This document shows positions 22,110 through 33,599 of a stretch of DNA of 64,000 nt, in pieces. The DNA comes from Dipteris shenzhenensis. Its lineage: Eukaryota > Polypodiophyta > Polypodiopsida > Gleicheniales. Within the stretch, counting starts at the first letter, position 1; each line of letters starts with the position of its first letter. The notes beneath the pieces are model-generated. The model had not been told where the DNA came from, ran no database searches, and saw nothing but the letters and a program-made list of their open reading frames with translations. Location: the NCBI GenBank assembly GCA_047967505.1, contig CM106538.1; one strand, given 5' to 3'. The position numbers were made by a program, and so were the translations under genes.

Positions 22110-22286
22110 TGTTGAGAGGAAGAGAAGGAGGAGAGAGACGGACACAAGAGTTGTGTTGAGAGGAAGAGAAAGAGGAGAGAGACTAAGAGTTGTTGCTCCC
22201 AAGAAAGTGATTCTATTTGTAGATCATAGGCATATATATAGTTGAGGACTAGGCTGGGTTAGGGTAAGCTATATATAGCTCTAACA
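22110..22286 (-). repeat. 5' LTR of family B element (177 bp)
   Basis: Contains an internal tandem duplication: the phrase GTTGAGAGGAAGAGAA with AGGAGAGAGAC occurs twice, about 45 bp apart, and the same holds in the other LTR. Two TATA-like palindromes (GCTATATATAGC and CTATATATATG) are near the LTR start. Confidence 0.88.
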
Positions 22287-25200
22287 TAACCTTCATGACT
22301 TTCTACCAAATTGAGGAACTTCTTCCCATAGAAAACATTAACCAGCAGGATGGGGTTATCTTTGAACAAGAAGGAATGATACCTTAGTTATGAATGATAT
22401 GAGGTACCCTCTAATATGCCATAATGATACAACCGATAGATTACTGACTAGATTAATTTAGTTCTCTATATGACCCATGTTGCGATTCATGATATTGTAT
22501 ATAGAAGAATATACAATGGATACCCGAGGATAGTATATACTCGTGCACATCACACCATGCCCTAGAATATATAATTTGGGATTTGAGTTATATATGATTA
22601 ACGAGACTGGATGCACTAGTATGTCCCCTCCAAATAGCACTTTACATAAACTGTCCATGATGCTTAGACCAGAAGAATTATATACATGATTGCTTGTAAT
22701 TGATTCCTATAAAGATTTAATCAAGCTAAAACAATTATTGATGGACTAACCTTGGAGGACTCCACAATATAGACAAGGGTAATATCCCTTATAAGGACAC
22801 GCCGATATAAAATGACATTAATAAATGAAAAATGAGGGACGAATTCAAAATGGTAGCATGGATATTGTAGAGACTTAGATAGTTAGAACTAAGGGGCTCC
22901 ATGCAAACTAGCATCAATCAACGATTAACCCTTGGAAAGGTACTAGGATTTAATGTGGACTACACTCAAACCCAAATATGAATTCTTGTCAGAGATTTAC
23001 ACAAGTTGTATGATTGAGAGAGAGCCTCTAGGAATTGAAGGCAAGTAGTACATACACGCCACACCGTAAGGAGAGTTACTACTAGAGGAGTATCCAAAGC
23101 AACCACTACGTAAACCCATGAATAACCGAGTGAATTGAAACTGCAAAGATCGCTAGACAGAGAGATCCAAGAAAGGAAGGAGTGAAGTTCACTCTCATGT
23201 GAAATTCGATTTGGAGCTCTACTGTAGGTCACGAGGAGATTGAAGATGCCAACGACTCCATTTGACATGAAGAGAAGGAACATGGAAGCCCAGGTTCATC
23301 ATTCACTCCACCAATACTTAGTGCCATTCTACCCGGCTGCGGATGGATGGAGCAAATCATCTCCTAGCACAGGAGAATCCTCAAGGATGTAGCCTCCGTC
23401 AGTTTGTTTTAGCCTCATAAAATATTGCATGTCTGCTTTTAGTATCACAGTCTCATTCCTTGTGCACATTGTACTAGGAGCGATAGTTGAAGTCCCCTAC
23501 TCTAGATGAAAACAATGATTGTGCACGAATAAATAAAATGGAGATGGCTTACAAGGAGAACGAGGACATGGGAGATCCTTCCATGTGCTCATCCTGCTAT
23601 TTCTTACGTGAGAACTTATACGTGCTGATTGCATGATCACCGTGGGAGTGTATACAAAAGGAGATGTATATAGTCCACATTAGTTGAGGGCCAACTAAAT
23701 TTGATATGTAGGTTCCTTCTCCATGAAGGCTAAGGGTGCACTGTAAGCCCTAGGATAGCCTAAAGCAAGCTCGAGGGAATTTTATGTCACTCTTATATAT
23801 AGTGCCAGAAGTATATGAGTAGTTAACGATCGACTACATTTGATAAGGCAAGGTTTGATGTTTTATTGCATCTATGTCAAATGAATTGCATCAATAGATA
23901 ACGATGCGTAGTGACGACTTCATCAACAACATAATAGACATGCTATTATGGCAATGTATTGAAAGTTCATGAGTGTTGGAAGGTATTCACTTCTAGTGTG
24001 GTTCAATGGAGAGAGCGATGAAAGGCCTAAGAGACCACAAGCTCATTGCCCATCCCTCTATTTCCACTGAGACCATGCTACTTAGTCCCGTGGTGCCTTA
24101 TCGAGATACATTGAGAGCTCTCTAAAAAAATCTATACACTGACGGGTGCTAAATAGTCGCTTTATGTATGCCGCTCTATTTGTGAAGTTGGAACCTCAAT
24201 GCATTTCATTATTTATGGGTCTTATATCACTATGGCCAATACATCATTGATATGAGACCTTCATTTAGTACTACTTGTGTTTACTTGGTAAAACAAGGGT
24301 GATGAGCCTGCGTCTATGATGGATGCACGTGATATTGTATATATAGTTTACTATATGATGTTTCAATGATGAACTTCGAGGCCCATGGCAATTTTTGGAG
24401 TTCCGTTTTGTTACAGAGGTACACTGAACAACGTAGGGGAAGTTTTTCATAGATGTATACAAAACAGCGTAGCCTGACCCATATAGCTATAACATGATGC
24501 TATATATATTTATAAAGGAAGGATTATAAAGGGTTCCATTTTCCTTTATAACTCTAACTTTCATAACTATCTATTTTGATTCTTTGTAGAGAAGAAAAAA
24601 CATTGGGGACTTTACTTTTCAATATTTTATTTTCTTTCAGATTTGTACATGATAGTTAAGGGGAATAGTTTTCAGTTAGATCCCAGGAAATTTGTATAGG
24701 ATTGGAGAATTTTTAGAATCAAGGTCCCCATGTCTTTGTTTGCAAAAACAAATATGACATGGGTCTAATTTAGTTTTGATGTGATACAAAAATCAAAATT
24801 TTATGATTACTATAATGGATTAATATTTTGGATTTTTCTACGACGAGTAAAAAAAGGACATTAACCAAAAAGAGTCCGTAGCATTTTTTCCTCATCTTTG
24901 AGTTTTATTAGGTAGTTCTCTACCTTTATGGGAACAAATGCAATGAGCTTTGAGAAAAAGTGGTACAATTGAAATAACATAATGGGAATATGATATTTTA
25001 TATAACAAAGAATGGTCTTACATTACCATTATGAATCCTTGATTATTGTATAAATGCCAAAGATTTGTTAAAAGCTTTAGGTACTTTTTAAGGGGTCCTT
25101 TCAGGGACCAGATCTTGTATTTATACATGAATTTCCCAAGCATTGTATATTCCTATGATTTACTGAGGAATAGGGAATTAATATGATGGAGAAGAATATA

Positions 25201-25424
25201 CATAATTCGTATTTATTATTTTTTGATTTTTGAGGATTTAAGTGCCAAAATGTTAAATATTGCAAATTAGGATGAGTGACATGGATAACAACGATGTGCC
25301 AGCATGGATGCCTGCAGTCCCACATTCAAACGTCCTCATTCTAACTTGTCTTGTATGTGGATGGATGCAAGTGAGTTGGCACACTTCATGACCTTATGAC
25401 CTTCTAATAAGATGTTTTTAGACC
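22287..25424. other. Intergenic, no gene recognised
   Basis: About 3.1 kb of AT-rich DNA with no domain-bearing ORF, LTR or clear tandem repeat seen. Confidence 0.5.
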
Positions 25425-25449
25425 TTGAGCCCTACTAATTGGACCTTAG

Positions 25450-25590
25450 GACCTTTTCACCTTGGTCCACTTATTCCTTTTTTGTGCCTTATAGATGTTA
25501 TATGCATATATTCCTTTTGTGCCTTAGAATTTTTTCACCTTGGTCCAATTATTCCTTTTTTGTGCCTTATAGATGCTATATGCATTAGGC
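25450..25590. repeat. 2-unit tandem repeat, about 75-bp period
   Basis: The phrases TTTTCACCTTGGTCCA and ATTCCTTTTTTGTGCCTTAT followed by AGATG occur twice. A third, shorter TTCCTTTTGTGCCTTA lies between them. Confidence 0.8.
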
Positions 25591-26088
25591 TTTTTGCAAA
25601 ATCCTTATTAATAAAAATTTCCAATTTAATTTAGGCAATATAAGGACTTTTTTTTGGAAAGAAAAGTTTATTGAAAAGGAAAAGCCCTACCACTTTTTTG
25701 TGAAAATTACAATTATAGGCCTTTAATTTTCCAATGGCTTCCTTTTATTTATAAGGCTATTTGTAAAAGGTTTTTGTGCATGTGTGGGGATATTTTATGT
25801 GTGAAAGGATAGAAAAAATTTTCAATCCATATATTTGTGTGTGCATGGATTAAGGAAATTTCCAAATCCATTTTATTTTTTTCCATGGATCTTTTACTTT
25901 TCTTTGGACATCGATAACAAGTCCAACTATGCTATGACACCTATTTTCCCTTTTAGTTTAAGCTAGATTCCTAACTTAAGCTGGTTAGGTGGTGGCAGGT
26001 ATCAGTGTTGCTGGTTGATACAAAGGTTCTGTCATGGAAAATTTCATAATAATCCTAGAAATATCCTCTTTTTTGGATTCAACCATAT

Positions 26089-27130
26089 TTTTGTCTTTAG
26101 TAATACCTTCTTCATATATCATTTGATGTAGAAATGTTGTTCATATATTCTTGGACCTTCTGGAGGGTTCTTGTCTAAATCTTAAATGCACATATGTTCT
26201 TGGACCTTCTAGAGGGGTTCTTATCTAAATCTTAAAGACACACATATGTGCGCATGCATGCATGCATGCACACACATGCCTGCCCGCATGCTCGCACACC
26301 TAACCTGCTAAAGTGTGATGTGAAATGGTGGCTAGCCTCTACCTAAGTGGGGCCACATGCTTGATAGGTTGCATTTTTAAGATGTCTACCAAGATCCCCC
26401 ATGGCATAGAAAACCCACAAAAAGTGTGACAAAAGGGTGTGGCAAGTGGGCGAGTCTCACAAGTACAACTTTAGCCCTCAACATCCTTAAAATATCAACC
26501 AAGATTCCAAGAAGAAGTGTGAAGAGAGAAGATATCTATTGGGCCTACAAGTATCCTAAGAGAAATATGAAATAGGAGGTGGCTAGTACAATTAGGCCAT
26601 GATCTAGGTGAAGCCCTTGGTCCAACCTCTTTTGTCTTTAGTAATGCCTTCTTCATATATCATTTGATGTAGAAATGTTGTTCATATATTCTTGGACCTT
26701 CTTGAGAGGTTCTTATCTAAATCTTAAACACACACACATACGTGCGCATGCATGCATGCACACACATGCACACATGCCCCCCCCCGCATGCCCGCACACC
26801 TAGCCTACTAAAGTGTGATGTGAAACGGAGGCTAGCCTCTACCTAAGTGGGGCAACATGCTTGATAGGTTGCATTTTAAAGATGTCTACCAAGATCCCCC
26901 ATGGTATAGAAAACCCAAAAAAAGTGTGACAAAAGGGTGTGGCAAGTGGGCGCGAGTCTCAGAAGTACAACCTTTATAGCCCTCCACATCCTTAAAATTT
27001 CAACCAAGATTCCAAGAAGAAGTGTGGAGAGAAGGTCTCTATTGGTCCTACAAGTATCCTAAGAGAAATATGAAATAGAAGGTGGCTACTACAATCATGC
27101 CATGATCTAGGTGAAGCCCTTGGTCCAACC
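26089..27130. repeat. 540-bp tandem duplication
   Basis: Unit 1 at about 26089-26628 and unit 2 at about 26629-27130 run in parallel from TTTTGTCTTTAGTAAT through CACACATATGTGCGCATGCA and CCAAGATTCC to a CAACCTCTTTTGT boundary. Both hold a GCATGCATGCA run near 26250 and 26745. Unit 2 lacks an internal repetition of TTCTTGGACCTTCT present in unit 1. No coding capacity seen. Confidence 0.85.
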
Positions 27131-27700
27131 TCTTTTGTTTAGATTCTTGAAATGCCTAAGATACTTGCCTAACCTACAAGCAAATAGAGGAGAAGTATAG
27201 GAGGTTGCTCTACCAAAAGCTAGTTTCCCAACCTTCAATATGAGAAGATACAACACTAATAGATTTTAACCAAAATTATATTGACCTTATTAAAACCTAG
27301 TAAAGACTTGGGGAAAGGCCCAGATTCTTGCATCTTGTATCTTGAACTTACGCAAAGAGAGTGTACTGCAACGTGTGTTGTACTATGCTATATATTGTGA
27401 GCCATAGAGCAAATAACATAGTTCACTTGCGTTGTACAATGCTATAGGGATTGAGCCATAGAGTGAGTAACGTAGTGCACCAAGAAAGTAGGGGAGCTTA
27501 GTGGCTCAATGTAGCTTGCTTGTTGAGAGATGTAATCCACTCTTCTGACTATGGCTCGATAGCTCTTGCAAGGTAAACAGTTGATGAGAGGCCCACAATC
27601 ACGAGTTTACTTTGCCAGCAAGATGCATGAGTGGAAAAGTGAGTGTGTATATGGTTATTATGTTAGGCTCATTGTAATAGTAAGAGAGATAATGTGAAAG
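27131..27700. other. Intergenic, no gene recognised
   Basis: No recognisable features except two loosely similar stretches, near 27380 and 27440, around CATAGAG and GTAC. Confidence 0.4.
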
Positions 27701-27709
27701 GAATACAAT

Positions 27710-28960
27710 CTTCATTGTATATTAATATTACATGCATGCCTAGGAAGCTCACATGCTTATAAAGAATTGGTGATCATAGTGGGACTCTCATTGTGATGAA
27801 AATATATTTAAGACTTTCTCCAAATTTTCTTGCACTCCTTGAACCAGAGGTCTTATGCAAATCTTGGTGAATAAAGCGATTCCCCTTATTTTCTTGCATT
27901 AATACTTTTCATGAAATTTCATCTCAAGATACTACATTTTATTCCTTATCCCAAGAAATTTTGATTCATGATACTGTAATTTATTGCCCATTCTTTCTTG
28001 TTGTCTACTTCACTAAGTGAAAGAAAGTCATAAACCTTGGGATTACATGACTTGAAAATTCCTACATAAATCTTGAATACCATACCTTGAGTACCCAAAC
28101 TTGGATGTGTTAAACATGACTCGTCCTACTAGACACAAGATGCAAAAGAGTTGGATGTAGACAAGATTATTTTGCCATTGGTCCTAGGAGGTTTGGACTC
28201 TTTTGACCAGATTGACAGTAGGGCTCTAGACCTCAAAGAATATGGTAAGAATGGGACAATAAAAGATGGACAAATAGCTAGAAAAATTATCAATTAGAGG
28301 CTTGTCTAGTGGCTAGCCACATGTTGGGTGACTAGAATTTTAGGAGCACAAAGTCTTGAAGATGGTTGGGAAGTGGAAAGAAGGGAGGCATTGATGATAT
28401 ATGAGTAGGAATACCCACACTAGGAGGAGAAGAGGATCCTTAGTTTTACCCTTAAATCACCTTTTACCCTAGAGCAAAAGATGGCAGAAGCACTCATGCC
28501 TAGTGAAAGTAGTGGGTTGATGTCACACCAAAACAATGTGTTCCACATTCCAATTAACAAAGGAAGGTGGTATATAGGCAAGCATTCAACCCATTTCAAG
28601 ACAATCTACTCCAAGGTGAACTATTGGAAGCCATATCATGTTGGTCGTGTAAAGCTTCCAAAAGTTAGGCCTAAAAGATATAAAGATTTAAAGTTTTGAA
28701 GGAACCCCTAGAGGATGTAGACAACCAAATCATGAAAATTTTCAATTCATAGAAGATAATAGGGTTGGAGAGCAAGATGATAAGCTGGTATCTTTCTCCT
28801 CAACTTGGACAAGAAAAATGGTACATCCACGAGCCACTCTATCAATTTGCCACTTGGAACAACCTACGAGATGGATTCTTTATAAGTTGTAGGTTGAGAG
28901 ACTCCCATTATATGATAGTCCAAGAAACCTACAATCTCTAGATGTACATGGGGTTGGAGA
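27710..28960. repeat. Dispersed repeat, copy 2
   Basis: Direct-orientation counterpart of 14150-15390; its first 250 bp match 13790-14110 as reverse complement. Contains GTTCCACATTCCAATTAACA and the small ORF 28481-28699, which aligns with 14856-15083. Class unknown. Confidence 0.75.
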
Positions 28961-29348
28961 GGCAATAGAAGACTACTTGGTTATCCCAACCCCATGTGTA
29001 TCTGTTTGTGCACTCAACCTTCATCTTGTCCTACTGCACCCATTCCCAAGTTACAAGAATATTCCTCCAACCCCATTCATAACATCCAATCTTGGCCTAT
29101 TATCATGCTATGAAACCATCCAAGACAAGGTGTAACATTATTTTACACCAAGACTAGAACCACCAAGGAGGATGAGACTAGATAATTGGGAAGTATGGCC
29201 TCTACTAATGAAGATGCAATATTCAAGATGAAATAGCCTCAGTTGAAGTGCCAATGTAACTACAATTGTGAAAGACCAACCATGAAAGTTCTACCAATCT
29301 CCCTCTAAATATTGAGAAGGGTGTATCAAAAAGCAATTATAAAAAGTA

Positions 29349-30400
29349 TCAACAGATTGCAAGCTTTTTCATCACATTGCGACATGACTCCAAGTCCCAC
29401 CAATGCTTCATTACATACATGGACTCCATATCCTTTTCATTACATAGCATATTCTGTTGCACATATGATCTTGGATATTCTACTTCTTTCCATTTAAGCA
29501 GCCATGGCAATAGAGTATTGGTGAGGAAGAAAGAGTCCTGCTTATCATCCGTTGGGTTGAGCGATGTCAGACAAATCATTGACCAAGATGAATTCAACAT
29601 GTTCTTGTTCTTGGTGTCATCAACTAGCAACACCTCGTATGTTATCCACTTAAGATGCCTCGCAATCAATTCCTTGACATGTTTCATGAAGACTGGCTTG
29701 TTGTTGTCCTTTTGTCCAAGCCCGGCACTTGCGCGAGTGTGAAAGATGCCTCCATGCAATTCTCGTGACAAGATATCGCTCCAAATACTCGGACGCAAGT
29801 TCTCAAAGCAATATTATTTTTCATGCAAGATGACCATAAGCATAGAATAAACTCACTAGAGCAAGAACAAACAAACTCCTCTGCATCAGGCCGGACGATG
29901 TAAGTGAAGGCATGGCTTGTGCAAAATTGCTTTTTTAAATGGTGAACCTTGTATTTAAGTGTAGCCACCTTGAAATCAACATTCTCCTTCATGCCTCGAA
30001 TTTGTCTATGCCTTAATAAAAGCAAACCATTCATATCTAGAACTAGCAGTTTAGGGGTTGCAACGTGAATAGTCTTTTTGAGAGAAGCAAGTGCTGCCAC
30101 ACTCTGCTCCTGAATTTCATCGGCATTCGTGATATAAGCAAGTCTCCTTTCCACAACTGCAAGTGTGTCTCGTGGGGAATCTTGATCACTTGCTTCTTAT
30201 TTACTCTTTAGTGAGATTTCTGGGAAATCCACAATAATTGCTTCAAGTTCATTCTTTGGCTGATATGTGGCGGTGCCTCCCTCTCGTGTGCATGGTGGAT
30301 CACACCCAATAGCCACAACTTTTATGGCACTAAGTACATCCCCACATTCATGTAGCATGTGTAAGCCAAAACCTTGGTCCGTCCTTGCAAAAGTCTAGGA
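29349..30400 (-). pseudogene. FCP1/NIF-type HAD phosphatase-like domain, broken by a frameshift
   Basis: Reading from about 30400 leftward on the minus strand, one frame contains LLVLDMNGLLLLRHR (motif I near 30026-30040), then a beta strand and WSS motif (LCLWSS). Plants have an FCP1-like group in which motif I reads LDxNG, as here, in place of DxDx[TV]. After ASFTLAQ (about 29730) the coding moves to a second frame carrying GLGQKDNNKPVF, KELIARHL, VLLVDDTKN (DD at 29616-29621) and a C-terminal tail to a stop at 29349. A one-base indel near 29715-29735 explains the switch. An in-frame TAA interrupts the upstream part near 30200. The domain resembles C-terminal-domain small phosphatases; with Asn in motif I, catalysis is doubtful even in the intact family. 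No intron breaks the 800-bp core. Confidence 0.75.
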
Positions 30401-30660
30401 CCACTGCCATGCCTCTTTGTCCTTTTAGGAAAATTCTGGCACAAAAAAATATGTGACTTCTGAGCAATCCTCAACACTCCCCTCTTGTTCATTGCTATGC
30501 TGATATGCATCCCTGCCTTCCTCTTGTGAGCCATGCTATCACACCTTACTGCTATAGCTTTTATGGCACACAATACATCTGTGGCGACTACGCAATGCAA
30601 GTCCTTGCAAGCGTCCAAGAGAATTGCCATGCCCTTCACTCCCCATGGCAATTTCTAGCA
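30290..30660 (-). pseudogene. Duplicated N-terminal segment upstream of the FCP1-like domain
   Basis: Two copies of a coding block lie about 238 bp apart. One frame reads DVLCAIKAIAVRCDSMAHK (near 30510-30600), the other DVLSAIKVVAIGCDPPC (near 30280-30340) and then continues into the FCP1-like frame. The similarity extends to the DNA (GGCAC-A-TACAT, TCCTTGCAA, ATTGCCATGCC). I read this as a tandem duplication inside the coding region of the same gene, later decayed. The function of the block is unknown. Confidence 0.55.
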
Positions 30661-31134
30661 ATAGTCCATAACATAAATCTTTGTATCAGGACACATGACA
30701 TTATGTTACAACTACTTGTACAATCAAGGTTACATATTCATGATGTACAGGATAGGGAGTATGAGGAACATATGTCAAACTACTACATTACAATGCACAA
30801 GACAACTTTATTGGATAATGAGCTAGAAGAAAATTGAAGAACACAAAATTCCATTGAAAATGATTGTCGGTGGGATATTACAAAGCCAAAAGTAGCCATA
30901 GTCTTTTGTTAGAGATTTTTTTCTACAACACTAGCTTCCGATAGAAACAACAAGGAAGGCAAGCGGTTTTTGGCCTTGGAAGTAGCAACACATTCCCTTG
31001 CATCTTAACTAGTGTCATTCTACATGGTGGGCTCAATTGCCATGGTAGTTTCTCCTACAAGAACAATCAATTCGTAAATGGACAGAAGATGCATCCATCA
31101 TTACCAAAGAAAGGAAAAGGCTAACTGAATTCAC

Positions 31135-31688
31135 CTCTTCCAAACTTCCATTTCGTTCTTTTTTGCAAGAGCATCAAGGTCTCTGCAAGTGTAGGGCTCC
31201 CCTTGCTTCCATTTCTCGATTTTGAACCAGTAGGTATCTTCTCAAAAAGATGAGGGACCCCATCACTTATATCTCTCGAATTTGAACCACCAAGTGTCTT
31301 TGTCACATTGTCTCCCAACACCCCCATGTGTCAGCATGAGAAATTGGACTTGGTGCATCTGCTTCTACTTGCTCCATTTCACTAGAAGTATGACTACCAT
31401 CTGCCTTGTCCAGAGAATCCGGCTCAATTGAAGGGATGTCATTTCTCAAGTTTTTGAGAAAATCAAGCAAATCTCGATCAACAGTAGTAGTATTGACTGA
31501 TTCACCCACTACCAGATAGACAAAAACAAAAGATGTAAGGACTTCTTCAAGTAACATCTATATACATTCAATCATGTTGTCAAAAAAGAAGAAGGAATAA
31601 CCAATCATGTCTTATACCATTTTGAGGACCCTCATCAACAATAGTTGGTTTTGGCTCACATCTTTCTTTTCTAGGTGTCTGTAGTTCT
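31135..31688 (-). pseudogene. Two probable 5' exons of the FCP1-like gene
   Basis: Minus strand. Exon about 31619-31688: acceptor ATTGTAG, coding LQTPRKERCEPKPTIVDEG, donor ATG|GTATAAG. Exon about 31135-31508: acceptor TCTGGTAG, coding a hydrophilic acidic stretch (DLLDFLKNLRNDIPSIEPDS and on), donor GAG|GTGAAT. Inside the second exon the frame changes at a run of G near 31320, where TWGCWETM-stop runs beside an open frame beginning MGVLGDNVTKT. The low-complexity polar content resembles linker regions of nuclear proteins. Linking these exons to the phosphatase-like domain rests on strand, order and distance only. Confidence 0.45.
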
Positions 31689-31799
31689 ACAATCATGAAG
31701 ATAGTTGTGAGATATGGAATGACAAAGTGTAACAATGTCATTATAGGCAACTATAGCTATATACAGAATCCAACACCATGAAGAGGTACCTACAAAAGG

Positions 31800-32550
31800 A
31801 ATTTTGGCTACCATTGTGTTGTAGCCATATATCCACCATGTGGTGGACAGTAGGTAGCTACCTATTCTATGAAGTATCTACCACTCTAACATATCTATCT
31901 ATCCACCATGTAGTACCTACCATGGTGACCACTACTCCTTAAGTCGTAGCTATCTATGCACCATGTGGAAGGTACCAGACGTCAAGTCATTGCTATGTAT
32001 CCACCATGAGGTAGCTACCATTGTGTTGTAGCCATCTATTCACCATGTGGTGGATAGCAGGCAGCTACCTATTCCATGGAGTAGCTACCATTGTGTTGTA
32101 GCTATCTATCCACCATGTAGTAATTACCATGGTGTTGTAGCCACCATGAGGTAGCTATCATGGTGACCACAACTCCTTAAGTTGTAGCTATCTATGCACC
32201 ATGTGGAAGGTACCAAATGTCAAGTCATAGCTATGTATCCACCATGAGGTAGCTACCAATATGTTGTAGCCATCTATCCACCATGTGGTACCTACCATGG
32301 TGTTGTAGCCATCATGAGGTAGCTACCATGGTGATCACTACTCCTTAAGTCATATAGCTATCTATGCACCATGTGGAACATACTAGATGTCAAGTCATAG
32401 CTATGTATCCACCGTGAGTTAACTACCACTGTGTTGTAACCATCTATCCACCTTGTGATGTTTGGATAGCAGGTAGCTACCTATTCCATGGAGTAGCTGT
32501 CCACTGTCATAGCTATCTATCCACCATGTAGTACCTAACATGGGGTGGTA
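31800..32550. repeat. Higher-order tandem array of TCTATCCACCATGTGGTAGCTACC-like units
   Basis: Short modules (CCACCATG, GTAGCTACC, TTGTGTTGTAGC, ACTCCTTAAGT) recur many times. Larger frames repeat at about 31935, 32172 and 32341, so the period is irregular (about 170-240 bp). The unit is itself partly palindromic (GGTAGCTACC, CCATGG). Confidence 0.85.
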
Positions 32551-32629
32551 GCAAGCTAAGGGTGTCCACTTTTTGACCACTCTAGGCAAAGTGTGACACC
32601 CCCAACTCGCAAATACAAAGGATTGCACT

Positions 32630-33380
32630 ACCTTGATCGTGGTACTGCATGCAATTGAACCTTCACACATGGAGGTTCAGGAGCTGACGAGTGGAAGTTT
32701 GAGAGGAGAAAAAAAGCTCGATCGTGGTATTGTGCAGAAATCACAGGTCAGCAAACAAACCTTGAACATGGTTATGTGTCATGTAGCATGCCTACCTTGT
32801 TCGAGGTGTGTGGTAGCCTACATGTGCATACCAAAACCTCAATTGAGGTATTTGGGCATGACACTGTGCACCCGTGGCAGTGTGCTGGCAAGCCAAATAC
32901 CTCAATCGAGGTTGTTTATACCTCGATTGTGGTATTTGATACCTTGATCCTGGTATGCATGGATGACACATAATGCACCTGTGGCATTGTGTTGGCATTC
33001 CAAATACCTCGAATGAGGTATGTTGATGTGGCATCTGTATAGCATTGTTGAGGCAAGTCCTACATGGTATGCTTGCATGGTTTTTTCAAATATTGATTTG
33101 TCCCAGAAGTACCTCGATCGAGGTACGTTGGCATGCTGAGTTGGTATAAAAAACCTCGATCGTGGGCGTTTTATGGATCCCTCATGCATAGGTGTTGCAT
33201 GAAAACCTCAATTGAGGTATGGTTTTGTATGCCTCACTTGCATGTGTGCGTGAAAGAAAACTTGATCGTGGTATGTCCATACATCCCTTGCATGCATGGA
33301 TGTCACATCAAATCCGCTATCAAGGTATTGATTATATGGTATGCTGATTTTCCATGTCAATTACCATAATCGAGGTAATT
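32630..33380. repeat. Array of about 14 imperfect CCTCGATCGAGG palindromes
   Basis: A 15-bp near-palindrome of type ACCTCGATCGAGGTA is found at about 32631, 32715, 32794, 32836, 32899, 32920, 32941, 33006, 33111, 33153, 33205, 33260, 33313 and 33363. The perfect version is at 33111-33125. Variants keep the two half-sites (CCTC/TTG-rich and GAGG/GTGG) and change the centre (AATT, ATCG, GAAT). Between palindromes GGCATG and CATGCATGGATG phrases recur. No ORF with a known domain. Confidence 0.85.
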
Positions 33381-33599
33381 GACTATGATAAGCAATTGTC
33401 ATTACCACGGAGATGTTGACACGTGTCAAGAGTTTAGTCCAAAACCAGGATTGAACGGAAATCATTGACGGACATCTTGGAAGGACATGGCGAGCGGAGG
33501 CGATCTAGATGTAGGGGAGCGTGATGAGGGGAGGGGTAGCACAACGAGGGAAGGGATGCCCGAAGATTCTAGGTTGGTATATTCAATCGTGATGTGTTT

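Larger units (their letters stand above)
17663..22286 (-). mobile_element. Family B non-autonomous LTR retrotransposon, structurally complete
   Basis: Two direct repeats bound the element: 17663-17840 and 22110-22286, about nine bases in ten alike by eye. On the minus strand the LTR begins (T)GTTAGAGCTATATATAGC and ends CTTCCTCTCAACA. Beside the right-hand LTR the minus strand reads TGGTATCAGAGGC (22097-22109), an initiator-Met primer-binding site. Beside the left-hand LTR it reads AGTGGGGGA (17841-17849), a polypurine tract. The flanks are TAACT (17658-17662) and TAACC (22287-22291), a probable 5-bp target duplication with one change. The 4.2-kb interior has no recognisable gag or pol and is full of tandem repeats, so replication would need enzymes from another element. 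LTRs of about 177 bp with a 4.2-kb interior lie between the usual TRIM and LARD descriptions. Confidence 0.85.

Noticed and set aside
32630-33380. CRISPR-like array
   Set aside because: The palindromes are spaced irregularly and vary in sequence, and the genome is eukaryotic.
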